Part shown: positions 16,939-24,643 of the stretch, one piece after another
Layout: every line of letters begins with the position of its first letter
How positions within the stretch are numbered: position 1 is the first letter of the stretch
Source of the DNA: Deltaproteobacteria bacterium
Lineage (GTDB): Bacteria; Bdellovibrionota_B; Oligoflexia; Oligoflexales; Bog-1112
Direction: 5' to 3'
Length of the DNA stretch: 60,077 nucleotides
Assembly (NCBI GenBank): GCA_020635195.1
Contig: JACKAG010000013.1
Span: forward strand, 1 to 60,077
The notes under the pieces: generated by a model
Database searches by the model: none
Told to the model about the DNA's origin: nothing
The model's input: the letters and a program-made list of their open reading frames with translations, nothing else
Position numbers and translations under genes: made by a program

Positions 16939-18004
16939 AATCCCCTGCTTCAAGAATGTGATATTCTTTCATGTCAGCTTTCAGCTTACGGCCTACCACA
17001 TCATAGATCCGGTTGGGGAGTAAGCCTCCGGGACCTTTTATAACTCTGGTATCGAGATCTTCCATCCGAAGTTCCTGTCCTTTCCGGACGGACTGCTTGA
17101 GGACAATGCGTTTGCTTAAAACCGAATGAAGTGTTTCTTCTGAAGACTGGAATTTTTTCAGCGGAGATCCCATTGCTTTGACAATATTCTGACTAAGGTG
17201 GATCAGTTCGCCGAAACTTTCAAAGCTGAGTGAAGCTGCCTGGTCGGGACCGCTCATTTTTGGGTTAAGGCTGACGTGTTTTTCGACGACCCTTGCTCCG
17301 AGGGCAACAGCAGCCATCGAACCCTCAATTCCGGTCGCATGACCCGAGAATCCAACTTCTTCTCCAAAGAGCTCTTTGATCACAGGGATGCAGCTCAGAT
17401 TCTTATCTTCCATTGGGCATGGATAAGATGATGTGCAGTGAAGGAACATGATGGGACAGTTATGTTTCTGAAAAATGTCCCAAGTCCGGATCATTTCGTC
17501 ATAACTGGTCATCCCTGTACTGACAATCGTTGGAATCCGGAAGGATGCGACGAAATCACAAAATTTGTAATTATTGGCATCAATACTTGCCAGTTTGATT
17601 GCTTTGGCACCGTGCTTTGCAAGAAATCTGACACTTTCCTCTTCCCATGGACTGATAATATAATCCATGTCAAGAGATTCTGTATATTTCCAGAGTTCAA
17701 GATGTTGTTCGTCAGTAAATTCAAGGCGTTTATCGGGATATGACCATGTTCCGAATGCTTTTGATTCGTCGGGAAGGTCATTCTCATGCTGACTCAGATA
17801 GCCTGTTGGATTTTCAACGGGACGATCTGGGTGCAGCAGGCTTGCGAAGTGGCGTTTCTGAAATTTGACCGCGGAGGCACCCATTTCTTTTGATTTCTCA
17901 ATCATTTTTTTTGCAAGATCGGGTCTGCCGTTATGGTTAATCCCGATTTCGGCTATGAAATAGACGGAGGGATCATCTTTAAGATACTTTCTTTTGAATG
18001 ACAT
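16931..18004 (-). CDS. neuB: NeuB-family ulosonic acid synthase
   Basis: NeuB-type enzymes condense phosphoenolpyruvate with an aldose to make a 2-keto-3-deoxy acid. The 357-residue protein has the N-terminal FIAEIGINHNG, the barrel segments AVKFQKR, AIKLASID and STGMTSYDEM, HCTSSYPCP, GFSGHATGIEGSMAAVALGA near 215-235, VVEKHVSL, and a C-terminal SAF (antifreeze-like) domain from about 285. It is the first gene of an eleven-gene minus-strand operon and faces a CMP-sugar synthetase gene across a 249-bp divergent gap. The operon lacks the UDP-GlcNAc dehydratase, aminotransferase and acetyltransferase expected for sialic, legionaminic or pseudaminic acid, so the acceptor sugar is probably different. 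The symbol marks the family only. Confidence 0.92.
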   Translation of the reverse strand: MSFKRKYLKDDPSVYFIAEIGINHNGRPDLAKKMIEKSKEMGASAVKFQKRHFASLLHPDRPVENPTGYLSQHENDLPDESKAFGTWSYPDKRLEFTDEQHLELWKYTESLDMDYIISPWEEESVRFLAKHGAKAIKLASIDANNYKFCDFVASFRIPTIVSTGMTSYDEMIRTWDIFQKHNCPIMFLHCTSSYPCPMEDKNLSCIPVIKELFGEEVGFSGHATGIEGSMAAVALGARVVEKHVSLNPKMSGPDQAASLSFESFGELIHLSQNIVKAMGSPLKKFQSSEETLHSVLSKRIVLKQSVRKGQELRMEDLDTRVIKGPGGLLPNRIYDVVGRKLKADMKEYHILEAGDYE

Positions 18005-18253
18005 AAAATTCTCGCTTTCTGAAATACGATACGATCATGATAGATGATACGACGATGAGCGAGTGCACGGATCGCTGATCGGTCATGGAACAGCACCGGA
18101 AAATACTAAAGCAGCTGAAAACGCATAGCAAGCTGAAACGGAAAACAGGATCATTGAATCCCGTTTGTTTCGGATATTCTTCTTTCAGAATAGATCTTTT
18201 CTTTTAAACTGAGCATGTATATCATGCGTTAAAAGCCTGATGAGGAGTTGGCA

Positions 18254-19030
18254 TTGAACGTTCTGGCGATTATTCCTGCGCGTGGCGGATCAAAAGCAGT
18301 TAAACTGAAAAATATTCACTTATTTAACGGAAAGCCTCTGATGGCTTATACCATAGGGGATGCAAAGCGTTCACGGCTGATCAGTCGTGTCGTCGTTTCT
18401 ACAGATAACCAGGAGATTGCTTCTGTAGCAGAAAGTCTGGGTGCGGAGGTTCCTTTTCTGAGACCTCCTGAGATTGCTACCTGTACTACTCCGGATCTTC
18501 CGGTTGTCCGGCACTGTGCGGAATTTCTGAAACAGCAGGGATGGAACGCTGATATCATTGTCTGGTTAAGGCCTACTCAGATTTTCCGGACAGCAAATGA
18601 CATCGATCTGATGATCGAAAAATGCATCCAGAACGAACATTTTCATTCGGTCCGGGCAATCTGCAAAGCAAGCTATCCTCCTCACTGGATGAAAGTCATC
18701 CGGGGTGAGTATCTGGAAGCCTTTCTGCCTTCCGAACCTGTTTATACCCGACGACAGGATCTTCCGGAAGTCTATCAGGGGAATGGGACCATCGAAGTTT
18801 TCCGGTATTCGACGGTTCTGACGACTGATAGTATGTATGGTCATAAGGTTGGTTATTATATGATGGATGACTGGTCGCATATTGATGTTGATACATATGA
18901 TGACTTACTCCGTGCGGAGGTTCTGTATCAAAAATGGATCGAAATCGGAGGAAATAACGGGCCTATGACCGGAGCTGGGACAGCGAGAGTTCAGGAGTTT
19001 AATATGAATGAGAGAGACAGATCGGTCTGA
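18254..19030 (+). CDS. neuA: NeuA-family CMP-ulosonate cytidylyltransferase
   Basis: Such enzymes activate a 3-deoxy-ulosonic acid with CTP to a CMP-sugar for glycosyl transfer. The 258-residue protein starts NVLAIIPARGGSK, the CTP-binding signature, followed by LKNIHLFNGKPLMAYTI, VVVSTDNQEIA, WLRPTQIFR and a C-terminal HIDVDTYDDLLRAEVL with metal-binding Asp residues. I chose the TTG at 18254, 6 nt after GAGGAG; a TTG at 18248 would abut that site. It is divergent from the NeuB-like gene, which strongly links the two. The exact sugar is unknown, so the symbol is family-level. Confidence 0.9.
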   Translation: MNVLAIIPARGGSKAVKLKNIHLFNGKPLMAYTIGDAKRSRLISRVVVSTDNQEIASVAESLGAEVPFLRPPEIATCTTPDLPVVRHCAEFLKQQGWNADIIVWLRPTQIFRTANDIDLMIEKCIQNEHFHSVRAICKASYPPHWMKVIRGEYLEAFLPSEPVYTRRQDLPEVYQGNGTIEVFRYSTVLTTDSMYGHKVGYYMMDDWSHIDVDTYDDLLRAEVLYQKWIEIGGNNGPMTGAGTARVQEFNMNERDRSV

Positions 19031-19059
19031 GCTTTCTATGGATGGGAAGCTTCGCAGAA

Positions 19060-19767
19060 TCAGTCCATAAGAAGCTCCAGGCCTGTCCGGATCATATCTT
19101 CCAGGCCTGACTCACGCTCTGCGGCGCTGAGCTGGTAGCTGTCATCTCCGAGGCGGTCGCTGACGGTCAGAAGGCTGAGAGCTCTGACCCCGCTTTTTGA
19201 GGCAAGGCTGTATATCATACTGGTTTCCATCTCAACGGCGAGGGCTCCCCAATCTGCCCAGATTTTCCATGCGTCCGGATCCGGATGATAGAAAAGATCG
19301 GTGGAAAGGATTTGTCCCACATGAAACCTGAGAGAGTGGTTCCGGGCAACCAGGACTGCTTTTTCCAGCAGGCTGAAGTCGGCTGATGGGGCATAGTTCA
19401 TGCCGGGAAAAATCCGTTGGGAGGTGGAAGAATCTGTCGAGGCCGACATGACGATAATCAGATCTTTCAGGCGTATATCCGGCTGAAAAGAGCCACAGGA
19501 CCCCAGTCGGATGACCTGCCGGACGCCGTATTCGTGGATCATTTCGTGCAGGTAGATAGCGGTGGAGGGGATGCCCATGCCGGTGCCCTGAACAGACACC
19601 CTGATCCCTTTGTAATAGCCAGTAAAGCCTAAGGCTCCTCTGATCCGGTTGTAGCAGCTGGCTTCTTCCAGGAAAGTTTTGGCGATGAACTGAGCCCTCA
19701 GAGGGTCCCCGGTGATCAGGACTGTTTCTGCCAGTTCGCCCTGCTGTGCCTGAATATGCACTCCCAT
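19060..19767 (-). CDS. deoD: Purine-nucleoside phosphorylase DeoD
   Basis: DeoD cleaves purine (deoxy)nucleosides with phosphate to base and (deoxy)ribose 1-phosphate. The 235-residue length and motifs fit the hexameric bacterial type: GDPLRAQFIAKTFL near the N-terminus, YNRIRGALGFTGYYKG, QGTGMGIPS, IRLGSCGSF, VEMETSMIYSLA (nucleoside-binding Glu-Met-Glu) and LLTVSDRLG with the catalytic Asp. GGAGGGGG precedes the ATG. It is the last gene of the deoC-ALDH-ALDH-deoD operon, which fits nucleoside salvage. Confidence 0.94.
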   Translation of the reverse strand: MGVHIQAQQGELAETVLITGDPLRAQFIAKTFLEEASCYNRIRGALGFTGYYKGIRVSVQGTGMGIPSTAIYLHEMIHEYGVRQVIRLGSCGSFQPDIRLKDLIIVMSASTDSSTSQRIFPGMNYAPSADFSLLEKAVLVARNHSLRFHVGQILSTDLFYHPDPDAWKIWADWGALAVEMETSMIYSLASKSGVRALSLLTVSDRLGDDSYQLSAAERESGLEDMIRTGLELLMD

Positions 19768-19805
19768 GCCCCCTCCGTTCTGATGACTCTGTGAGTTGAT
19801 GTGTT

Positions 19806-20645
19806 TTAGTTAAGCTGAGGCTCCCATATCGTTTTGATGTCTGTAAAGGCAATGATTTTTTTCAGACTTCTGAGCTGTCTTCCGCTCTCAACCCTTTTGA
19901 GGTCCGTCGCTCCGGTATATCTGATCCTGCTGAGTCGCTGCTCTTCTTCTCCAGAAATCCAGACAGTCCGGACCCGCTGGCTGCTGGCAACAGCCTGATC
20001 CAGATATGCATTCCGGGTGCTAAGGAAATTGAGGACTCCTGGTGGTAACGCTGCGGTATCTGCACATTCAGCCAGAATTGCTGCGACAGGCAGGTCCTGT
20101 TCTCCGGGGATCATCGTGACAGAGTTGCCGGCAGCCAGAGCTGCCCAGACTGTATCTGAAAGTCCGGAAGGATCACCGGCAAGTGGCCCCAGAATGACAA
20201 CAGTGCCGACAGCTTCCGGGCATGACTGGCAGGCATAAGGGCTCCGGACCGGGTTAATGCTTCCCAGGAGCTGCTGATATTTATCAGCAAAGCCAGCATA
20301 GTAAAGCAGAGATGCGATCAGCTCTTTTGCCTCTGCTTTATTTTGTTTTCCATCTTGTGATCTATGGAGAGCCTCTTCCAGATCTTTTTGTCTGCCAGAA
20401 GCAATTTCTGCCATATGATAAAGGGTCTGAGCTCTCAGAAAAGGGTCCTGTTCCTTCCAGAGTCGAAAGCCTGTTTCAGCATCTCCCAGGCAGGCCTGCA
20501 GGTCACTGGCGGAGGCATGGGTGCAGCGGAGCTTATGAGGAGGGAGAGAACTGCTGTGTTCCATGGTGAGGACAAAGCTTTCTCCTGATGCGCTGCTTGT
20601 AAATCTCCCTCCCCGATACAGGTTCAGGCTTTTACTGACAATCAT
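19806..20645 (-). CDS. Truncated aldehyde dehydrogenase-like protein (second half of a split ALDH16)
   Basis: This 279-residue protein aligns only with the N-terminal cofactor-binding region of aldehyde dehydrogenases: YRGGRF, the helix pair around FRLWKEQDPFLRAQTLYHMAEIA, LASLLYYAGFADKY, GTVVILGPLAGDP and ALAAGNSVTMIPGE. It has no catalytic Cys or Glu region. The C-terminal TDIKTIWEPQLN resembles the end of the second domain of ALDH16A1. Its start overlaps the preceding full-length ALDH gene by 4 nt (ATGA), so the two chains are made together. I infer a two-chain version of the normally fused ALDH16. It ends 38 bp before deoD. Confidence 0.82.
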   Translation of the reverse strand: MIVSKSLNLYRGGRFTSSASGESFVLTMEHSSSLPPHKLRCTHASASDLQACLGDAETGFRLWKEQDPFLRAQTLYHMAEIASGRQKDLEEALHRSQDGKQNKAEAKELIASLLYYAGFADKYQQLLGSINPVRSPYACQSCPEAVGTVVILGPLAGDPSGLSDTVWAALAAGNSVTMIPGEQDLPVAAILAECADTAALPPGVLNFLSTRNAYLDQAVASSQRVRTVWISGEEEQRLSRIRYTGATDLKRVESGRQLRSLKKIIAFTDIKTIWEPQLN

Positions 20646-22186
20646 TCCTGTCCATCCTCCAGGTAGGGATATAGTCCGTGCATGCCTCCCTCTCGTCCCC
20701 AGCCGCTTTCGGGGTAAGCGCCGCAGGGAGCGGAGGGGTCAAAGCGGTTGTTGCTGTTGGCCCAGATCACTCCACAGCGAAGCTCTGACGCCATATAATG
20801 TAGCCTTTCGGGATGACTGGTCCAGACAGCAGCTGCCAGACTGTATGGGCTGTCATGGGCTTTCCGGATGGCCTCATCGGCTGTTCTGAATGTGGTGATG
20901 GGCAGGAGAGGTCCTGCTGTTTCTGTCCGGTATACAGTATGCCCCGGAGCGACGGAGCTGAGAATGGCAGGAGGGCAAAACCATCCCTGATCGGGAATTC
21001 TGATCTCAGGCTCCCAAAGTCCACCTCCTTCTTCTGCACCTGTCCGTATCAGGGCCCTGATCCGTTCCAGCTGTTTTCGTGAGTGAATGGCTCCCAGCTC
21101 TGTATTCTGATCCAGGGGATTGCCAACGCGTAGCTGACAGATGCGTTCTTTTAGTCGTTCGGTGAATTCTTCTGCAAAGGCTTCTTCGATCAGTAATCGT
21201 GATCCGCTACAGTAAATATATCCCTGACTGAGACAGAGTGCCCGGACAAGAGCTTCAATGGCCTGGTCGGGGTCTGCATCACGAAAGACGATATGGACAG
21301 AGCTTCCTCTCAGTTTCAGGCTCAGTCTTTGGCCGCTGGTTCCGCAGATGGCAGCGAGCTCTCTGCCTGTGGCTCGTGAGCCGCTAAAGGCGATATGCTG
21401 GATTCCAGGATGCCGGACCAGGTTTGATCCTGTGCTGTCGTCTCCTGTAATGATGTTGACGACGCCATCTGGCAGCCCGGCTTCCCGGATCAGCTCTCCC
21501 AGACGCAGGACGGTCAGGGAGGAACTTTCTGATGGCTTAAGGACGACAGTGTTGCCAGCAGCGAGGGCCGGAGCGAGTTTCCATGCGGCCATAAGGAGCG
21601 CTGAGTTCCATGGAATCAGCTGGGCGCACACGCCAAGAGGGCGTGGGCTGCGAAACCCGGGCAGGTATTCCAGCTTGTCGGCCCATCCTGCGTAATAGAA
21701 AAAATGAGCTGCTGCGAGTGGCAGGTCTGTGTCACGAGACTCCCGGATGGCTTTGCCTTCATCCATGGAGGCAAGAACGGCGAATTCTCTGGCTCGTTCC
21801 TGAAGGAGTCTGGCGACTCTGAAGAGAAACTCTCCTCGTTTGCCTGGTTTGATTCCGGACCAGGCCTTTTTATAGCTCCGCTGTGCTGCCATGACGGCGT
21901 CATCAATATCCCGCTCTCCAGCCAGAGGGATCTGGCTCAGCAGTTCTTCTGTCGCGGGATTATATGTGGCAAGGTAAGTCTCTTCACCGGGAGGTCGGAA
22001 ATTTCCGCCAATCAGCATCTGCTGTCTGGTGCTGATGTCGATTTTCATCGTGTCTGGGGCTGCGTCGTAAGGATTCCGGAAAAGGTCTTTGCTGGATACA
22101 GCAAGAGCCTGTTTCAGGTTTCCGGGCTTATGCGTCCCAATATGTGGGCCGACTTCTGCTGTTTGCTTGTCAGGGACAGAGTGCAT
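20642..22186 (-). CDS. Aldehyde dehydrogenase-fold protein lacking catalytic Cys and Glu (first half of a split ALDH16)
   Basis: This full-length ALDH fold has 514 residues. Cofactor-site residues are kept: IPWN (Asn194), VLKPSE (Lys217) and FSGSRATG. The catalytic Glu of LELGGK is Lys291 (SLKLRGSS), and the nucleophile position of QGQxC is Tyr325 (QGYIYCSGSR), with a Cys only at the next position. The C-terminus, CGAYPESGWGREGGMHGLY, matches ALDH16-type proteins. The chain is therefore probably a pseudoenzyme or a scaffold for its 279-residue partner. It starts 8 bp after deoC. An internal Met47 is an alternative start, but ALDH16 proteins do have about 40 extra N-terminal residues. Confidence 0.88.
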   Translation of the reverse strand: MHSVPDKQTAEVGPHIGTHKPGNLKQALAVSSKDLFRNPYDAAPDTMKIDISTRQQMLIGGNFRPPGEETYLATYNPATEELLSQIPLAGERDIDDAVMAAQRSYKKAWSGIKPGKRGEFLFRVARLLQERAREFAVLASMDEGKAIRESRDTDLPLAAAHFFYYAGWADKLEYLPGFRSPRPLGVCAQLIPWNSALLMAAWKLAPALAAGNTVVLKPSESSSLTVLRLGELIREAGLPDGVVNIITGDDSTGSNLVRHPGIQHIAFSGSRATGRELAAICGTSGQRLSLKLRGSSVHIVFRDADPDQAIEALVRALCLSQGYIYCSGSRLLIEEAFAEEFTERLKERICQLRVGNPLDQNTELGAIHSRKQLERIRALIRTGAEEGGGLWEPEIRIPDQGWFCPPAILSSVAPGHTVYRTETAGPLLPITTFRTADEAIRKAHDSPYSLAAAVWTSHPERLHYMASELRCGVIWANSNNRFDPSAPCGAYPESGWGREGGMHGLYPYLEDGQE

Positions 22187-22194
22187 CGTTTTGA

Positions 22195-23154
22195 TTACTC
22201 CACAGAAAAAAATCCGGGGTATGGATCAGTCCCGGCGCTCAGTATCATCACTTCTCTCAGAAGGTCGTTCAGGAGTGTGCTTGCCCCGAAGCGAAAATAA
22301 TCGGGATGGAGCCATTCTTCTCCCAGTGTTTCCAGTAGCATGGTCAGATAGTGGATGGCTTCTTTTGCACTGCGGATACCTCCGGCCGGCTTCATGCCGA
22401 TTTTTCGTCCGTTGCTTCGGAAGAATTCTCTGATTCCATAGAGCATGTGTAGACTGACGCTCATACTGGACGCGGCCGGAATTTTTCCGGTAGATGTCTT
22501 GATAAAATCTGCCCCGGCTTCCATCGCCAGCCAGGACGCGAGGCGGATATTTTCAGCATCACCGATCTCACCGGTTTCAAGGATGACTTTTAGTCTGACC
22601 TGCTCCCCGCATAATTCACGGATTTCAGCAATTTCGTCGTAGACCTTCTGGTAGTCTCCGCTGAGAAATGCGCCGCGGTTGATAACCATATCGATTTCGT
22701 CAGCTCCGGCATCCAGAGCCTGGCGTGTATCCTCCTGCCGGATGCTTCTGTTGACCTGTCCTGCAGGAAATCCTGTCGCGACAGAAGCGACTTTGACGCT
22801 GCTCCCTTCCAGTGCTTTTTTGGCACAGGCGACCCATTCCGGATAGACGCAGACAGCTGCGACTGCTGGCAGAGCTGGAATATTTTTTAAGGGGAACTGT
22901 TCCCTGATGATGGGGTCAGAGAGAGGGGTTCTGGCTTTGGCGCAGAGCTGTCTGATTTTTCCTGCTGTGTCGCAACCTTCCAGAGTTGTCAGATCGACCA
23001 TCCGGATTGCCTGATACAGGGCATTAAGGCGGGACTGGCCGATGATTTTACGGCTGCAGAAATCGTGTACCCGCTCATTGACTCCTGCCCTGCATATCCG
23101 GAAAGAGGGCAGAGGCTTTGTAACACCTGCACGTACAGTGAGCACTCGCTGCAT
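22195..23154 (-). CDS. deoC: Deoxyribose-phosphate aldolase DeoC, long form
   Basis: DeoC cleaves 2-deoxyribose 5-phosphate to acetaldehyde and glyceraldehyde 3-phosphate. The 319-residue chain has IDLTTL-like MVDLTTLEGCDT near 52, AAVCVYP, VASVATGFPAG, EIDMVINRG with Asp155, the Schiff-base Lys219 in DFIKTSTGK, Lys255 in GMKPAGGIRSA, and FRFGASTLLND. It is about 60-100 residues longer than the E. coli enzyme and resembles the animal DERA form in length and N-terminus. It leads the deoC-ALDH-ALDH-deoD operon. The acetaldehyde it makes would normally be an ALDH substrate, yet the adjacent ALDH lacks catalytic residues. No ribosome site is visible before the ATG. Confidence 0.94.
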   Translation of the reverse strand: MQRVLTVRAGVTKPLPSFRICRAGVNERVHDFCSRKIIGQSRLNALYQAIRMVDLTTLEGCDTAGKIRQLCAKARTPLSDPIIREQFPLKNIPALPAVAAVCVYPEWVACAKKALEGSSVKVASVATGFPAGQVNRSIRQEDTRQALDAGADEIDMVINRGAFLSGDYQKVYDEIAEIRELCGEQVRLKVILETGEIGDAENIRLASWLAMEAGADFIKTSTGKIPAASSMSVSLHMLYGIREFFRSNGRKIGMKPAGGIRSAKEAIHYLTMLLETLGEEWLHPDYFRFGASTLLNDLLREVMILSAGTDPYPGFFSVE

Positions 23155-23169
23155 GATGAGGATACCTGC

Positions 23170-23199
23170 ATTGTAAGTATGTAAGGATTATTTTGTCAG
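23170..23199 (-). promoter_or_regulatory. Putative promoter of the deoC operon, very short leader
   Basis: On the minus strand CTGACA (23199-23194) and TACAAT (23175-23170) are separated by 18 bp, each matching consensus at 5 of 6. Transcription would start about 9 nt before the deoC ATG at 23154, where no Shine-Dalgarno sequence is seen, so the message may be leaderless or nearly so. Confidence 0.45.
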
Positions 23200-23239
23200 A
23201 AAAAGAAAAGAACAGCCAGCGCTTTGTCTTGCCTGAAAC

Positions 23240-24643
23240 TCAGGAACCCGTATCTGCTTCCTCAGACCTGAGTTTGCGCTCCCTTTTTTCCTGTTTTCCA
23301 CGAAAGAAAATCCGTACAGGGACCTTATCAAAGCCCAGATCTTTGCGAAAAGAGCGGAGCATATAGCGACGATAGGAAGGCTGAATTTCGTCCGCAACAT
23401 TACACATGACGACCATGGTCGGGGGAGAGCTTGTGACCTGAGTTGCGTAATAAAATTTGATTCTTTTTGAGTGTTGCTGTATCAGCTGCGGGCTGTGTCT
23501 GAGTATCATCTTTTGCAGGCTTTCATTTACTTTTGCTGTTCCCGCTTTTCTGGATGACTGTTCATAGACTTCTTCGGCTTGCTGCATCAGCTGATGAACC
23601 CGCTGGTTTTTGACGCAGGAAACGAAGGTGATTGGAATAAAATCCATATCCGCAAGAGAGGTTTCCCGGAGATTCCGCGCGTAATCCCGGGCTGTATTGG
23701 CAGTTTTATCCGGTACCAGATCCCATTTGTTGACGACAATCATGACAGGGCGGAAGCGGTCGATGGCCAGATGAATCAGTCGGGTGTCCTGATCAGTCAG
23801 TCCTTCCAGAGCATCGATAACCAGCATGACCATGTCGGCCCGTTCGATGGCTCTGAGACTTCGGATGACGCTTCTGACTTCCAGTTGTTCCCGGACCTTT
23901 GTTTTGCGGCGGATACCTGCCGTATCAATCAGAATCCATGGCTTATGATTATAAGTAAAGGGGGTATCAATACTGTCCCGGGTTGTTCCGGCAACAGGGC
24001 TGACCAGGCATCGATCTTCTCCGATAAGACGATTTAACAGGGATGACTTGCCTGCATTGGGGCGTCCGATCAGCGCAATTTTGGTTCCGATATTGTCATC
24101 TGCCTGACGACGTAAAGATCCCTGTGATGCGAGATTGTCCCGGATGGTTTCAAGAAGCTGCCAGAGTCCTTTATTGTGGGCTGCGCTGATGGATATAGGA
24201 TCTCCGGCGCCAAGAGCATAGAACTCCCATCGGTCAGAGTCCCGTTCTTCACCATCAACTTTATTGACGAGTAAGAGAAAATTTTTGTTGTGTTGCTTTA
24301 GGTACTGAAGGATCGTGCGGTCATGCTGATGGAGTCCGTGCTTCCCGTCCAGTACCAACAGCACAAGGTCAGCTTCCCGGATTGCCTGTTGGCTCTGGGA
24401 CCAGACAAGATTTTCAGCAAAAGGCTGAAAATGAAACTGGTCGGTTTCGAAGCCTCCGGTATCGATCAGAGTGAAACCAGCGTCCTTTTTTTTAGGGTCG
24501 TAATAAACAGTTCCGTAAATCCGGTCCCGGGTAACCCCAGGCTGATCGGCTATAATTGAACCCTGTTTTCGGGTGAGCTGATTAAAAAGAGTTGACTTGC
24601 CAACATTTGGCCGGCCAACAATCGCGACGGTTCCGTAAATCAA
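23240..24643 (-). CDS. der: Ribosome biogenesis GTPase Der (EngA)
   Basis: Der is a tandem-GTPase factor needed for 50S subunit maturation. The 467-residue protein has two complete G domains: GRPNVGKST (residues 10-18), DTGG and NKVD in the first, then GRPNAGKSS, DTAGIRRK and NKWD in the second, and a C-terminal KH-like domain with RHSPQLIQQHSKRIKFYYATQ. The start is a TTG whose last bases overlap the rnc stop (TTGA), which fixes the start and implies coupling. It is the second gene of the rnc-der unit. Confidence 0.96.
   Translation of the reverse strand: MIYGTVAIVGRPNVGKSTLFNQLTRKQGSIIADQPGVTRDRIYGTVYYDPKKKDAGFTLIDTGGFETDQFHFQPFAENLVWSQSQQAIREADLVLLVLDGKHGLHQHDRTILQYLKQHNKNFLLLVNKVDGEERDSDRWEFYALGAGDPISISAAHNKGLWQLLETIRDNLASQGSLRRQADDNIGTKIALIGRPNAGKSSLLNRLIGEDRCLVSPVAGTTRDSIDTPFTYNHKPWILIDTAGIRRKTKVREQLEVRSVIRSLRAIERADMVMLVIDALEGLTDQDTRLIHLAIDRFRPVMIVVNKWDLVPDKTANTARDYARNLRETSLADMDFIPITFVSCVKNQRVHQLMQQAEEVYEQSSRKAGTAKVNESLQKMILRHSPQLIQQHSKRIKFYYATQVTSSPPTMVVMCNVADEIQPSYRRYMLRSFRKDLGFDKVPVRIFFRGKQEKRERKLRSEEADTGS

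Noticed and set aside
18005..18253. A tRNA or riboswitch in the neuB/neuA gap
   Set aside because: No T-loop, anticodon-arm pattern or known aptamer motif was seen. It holds only a short direct repeat GATACGA and presumably the two promoters.
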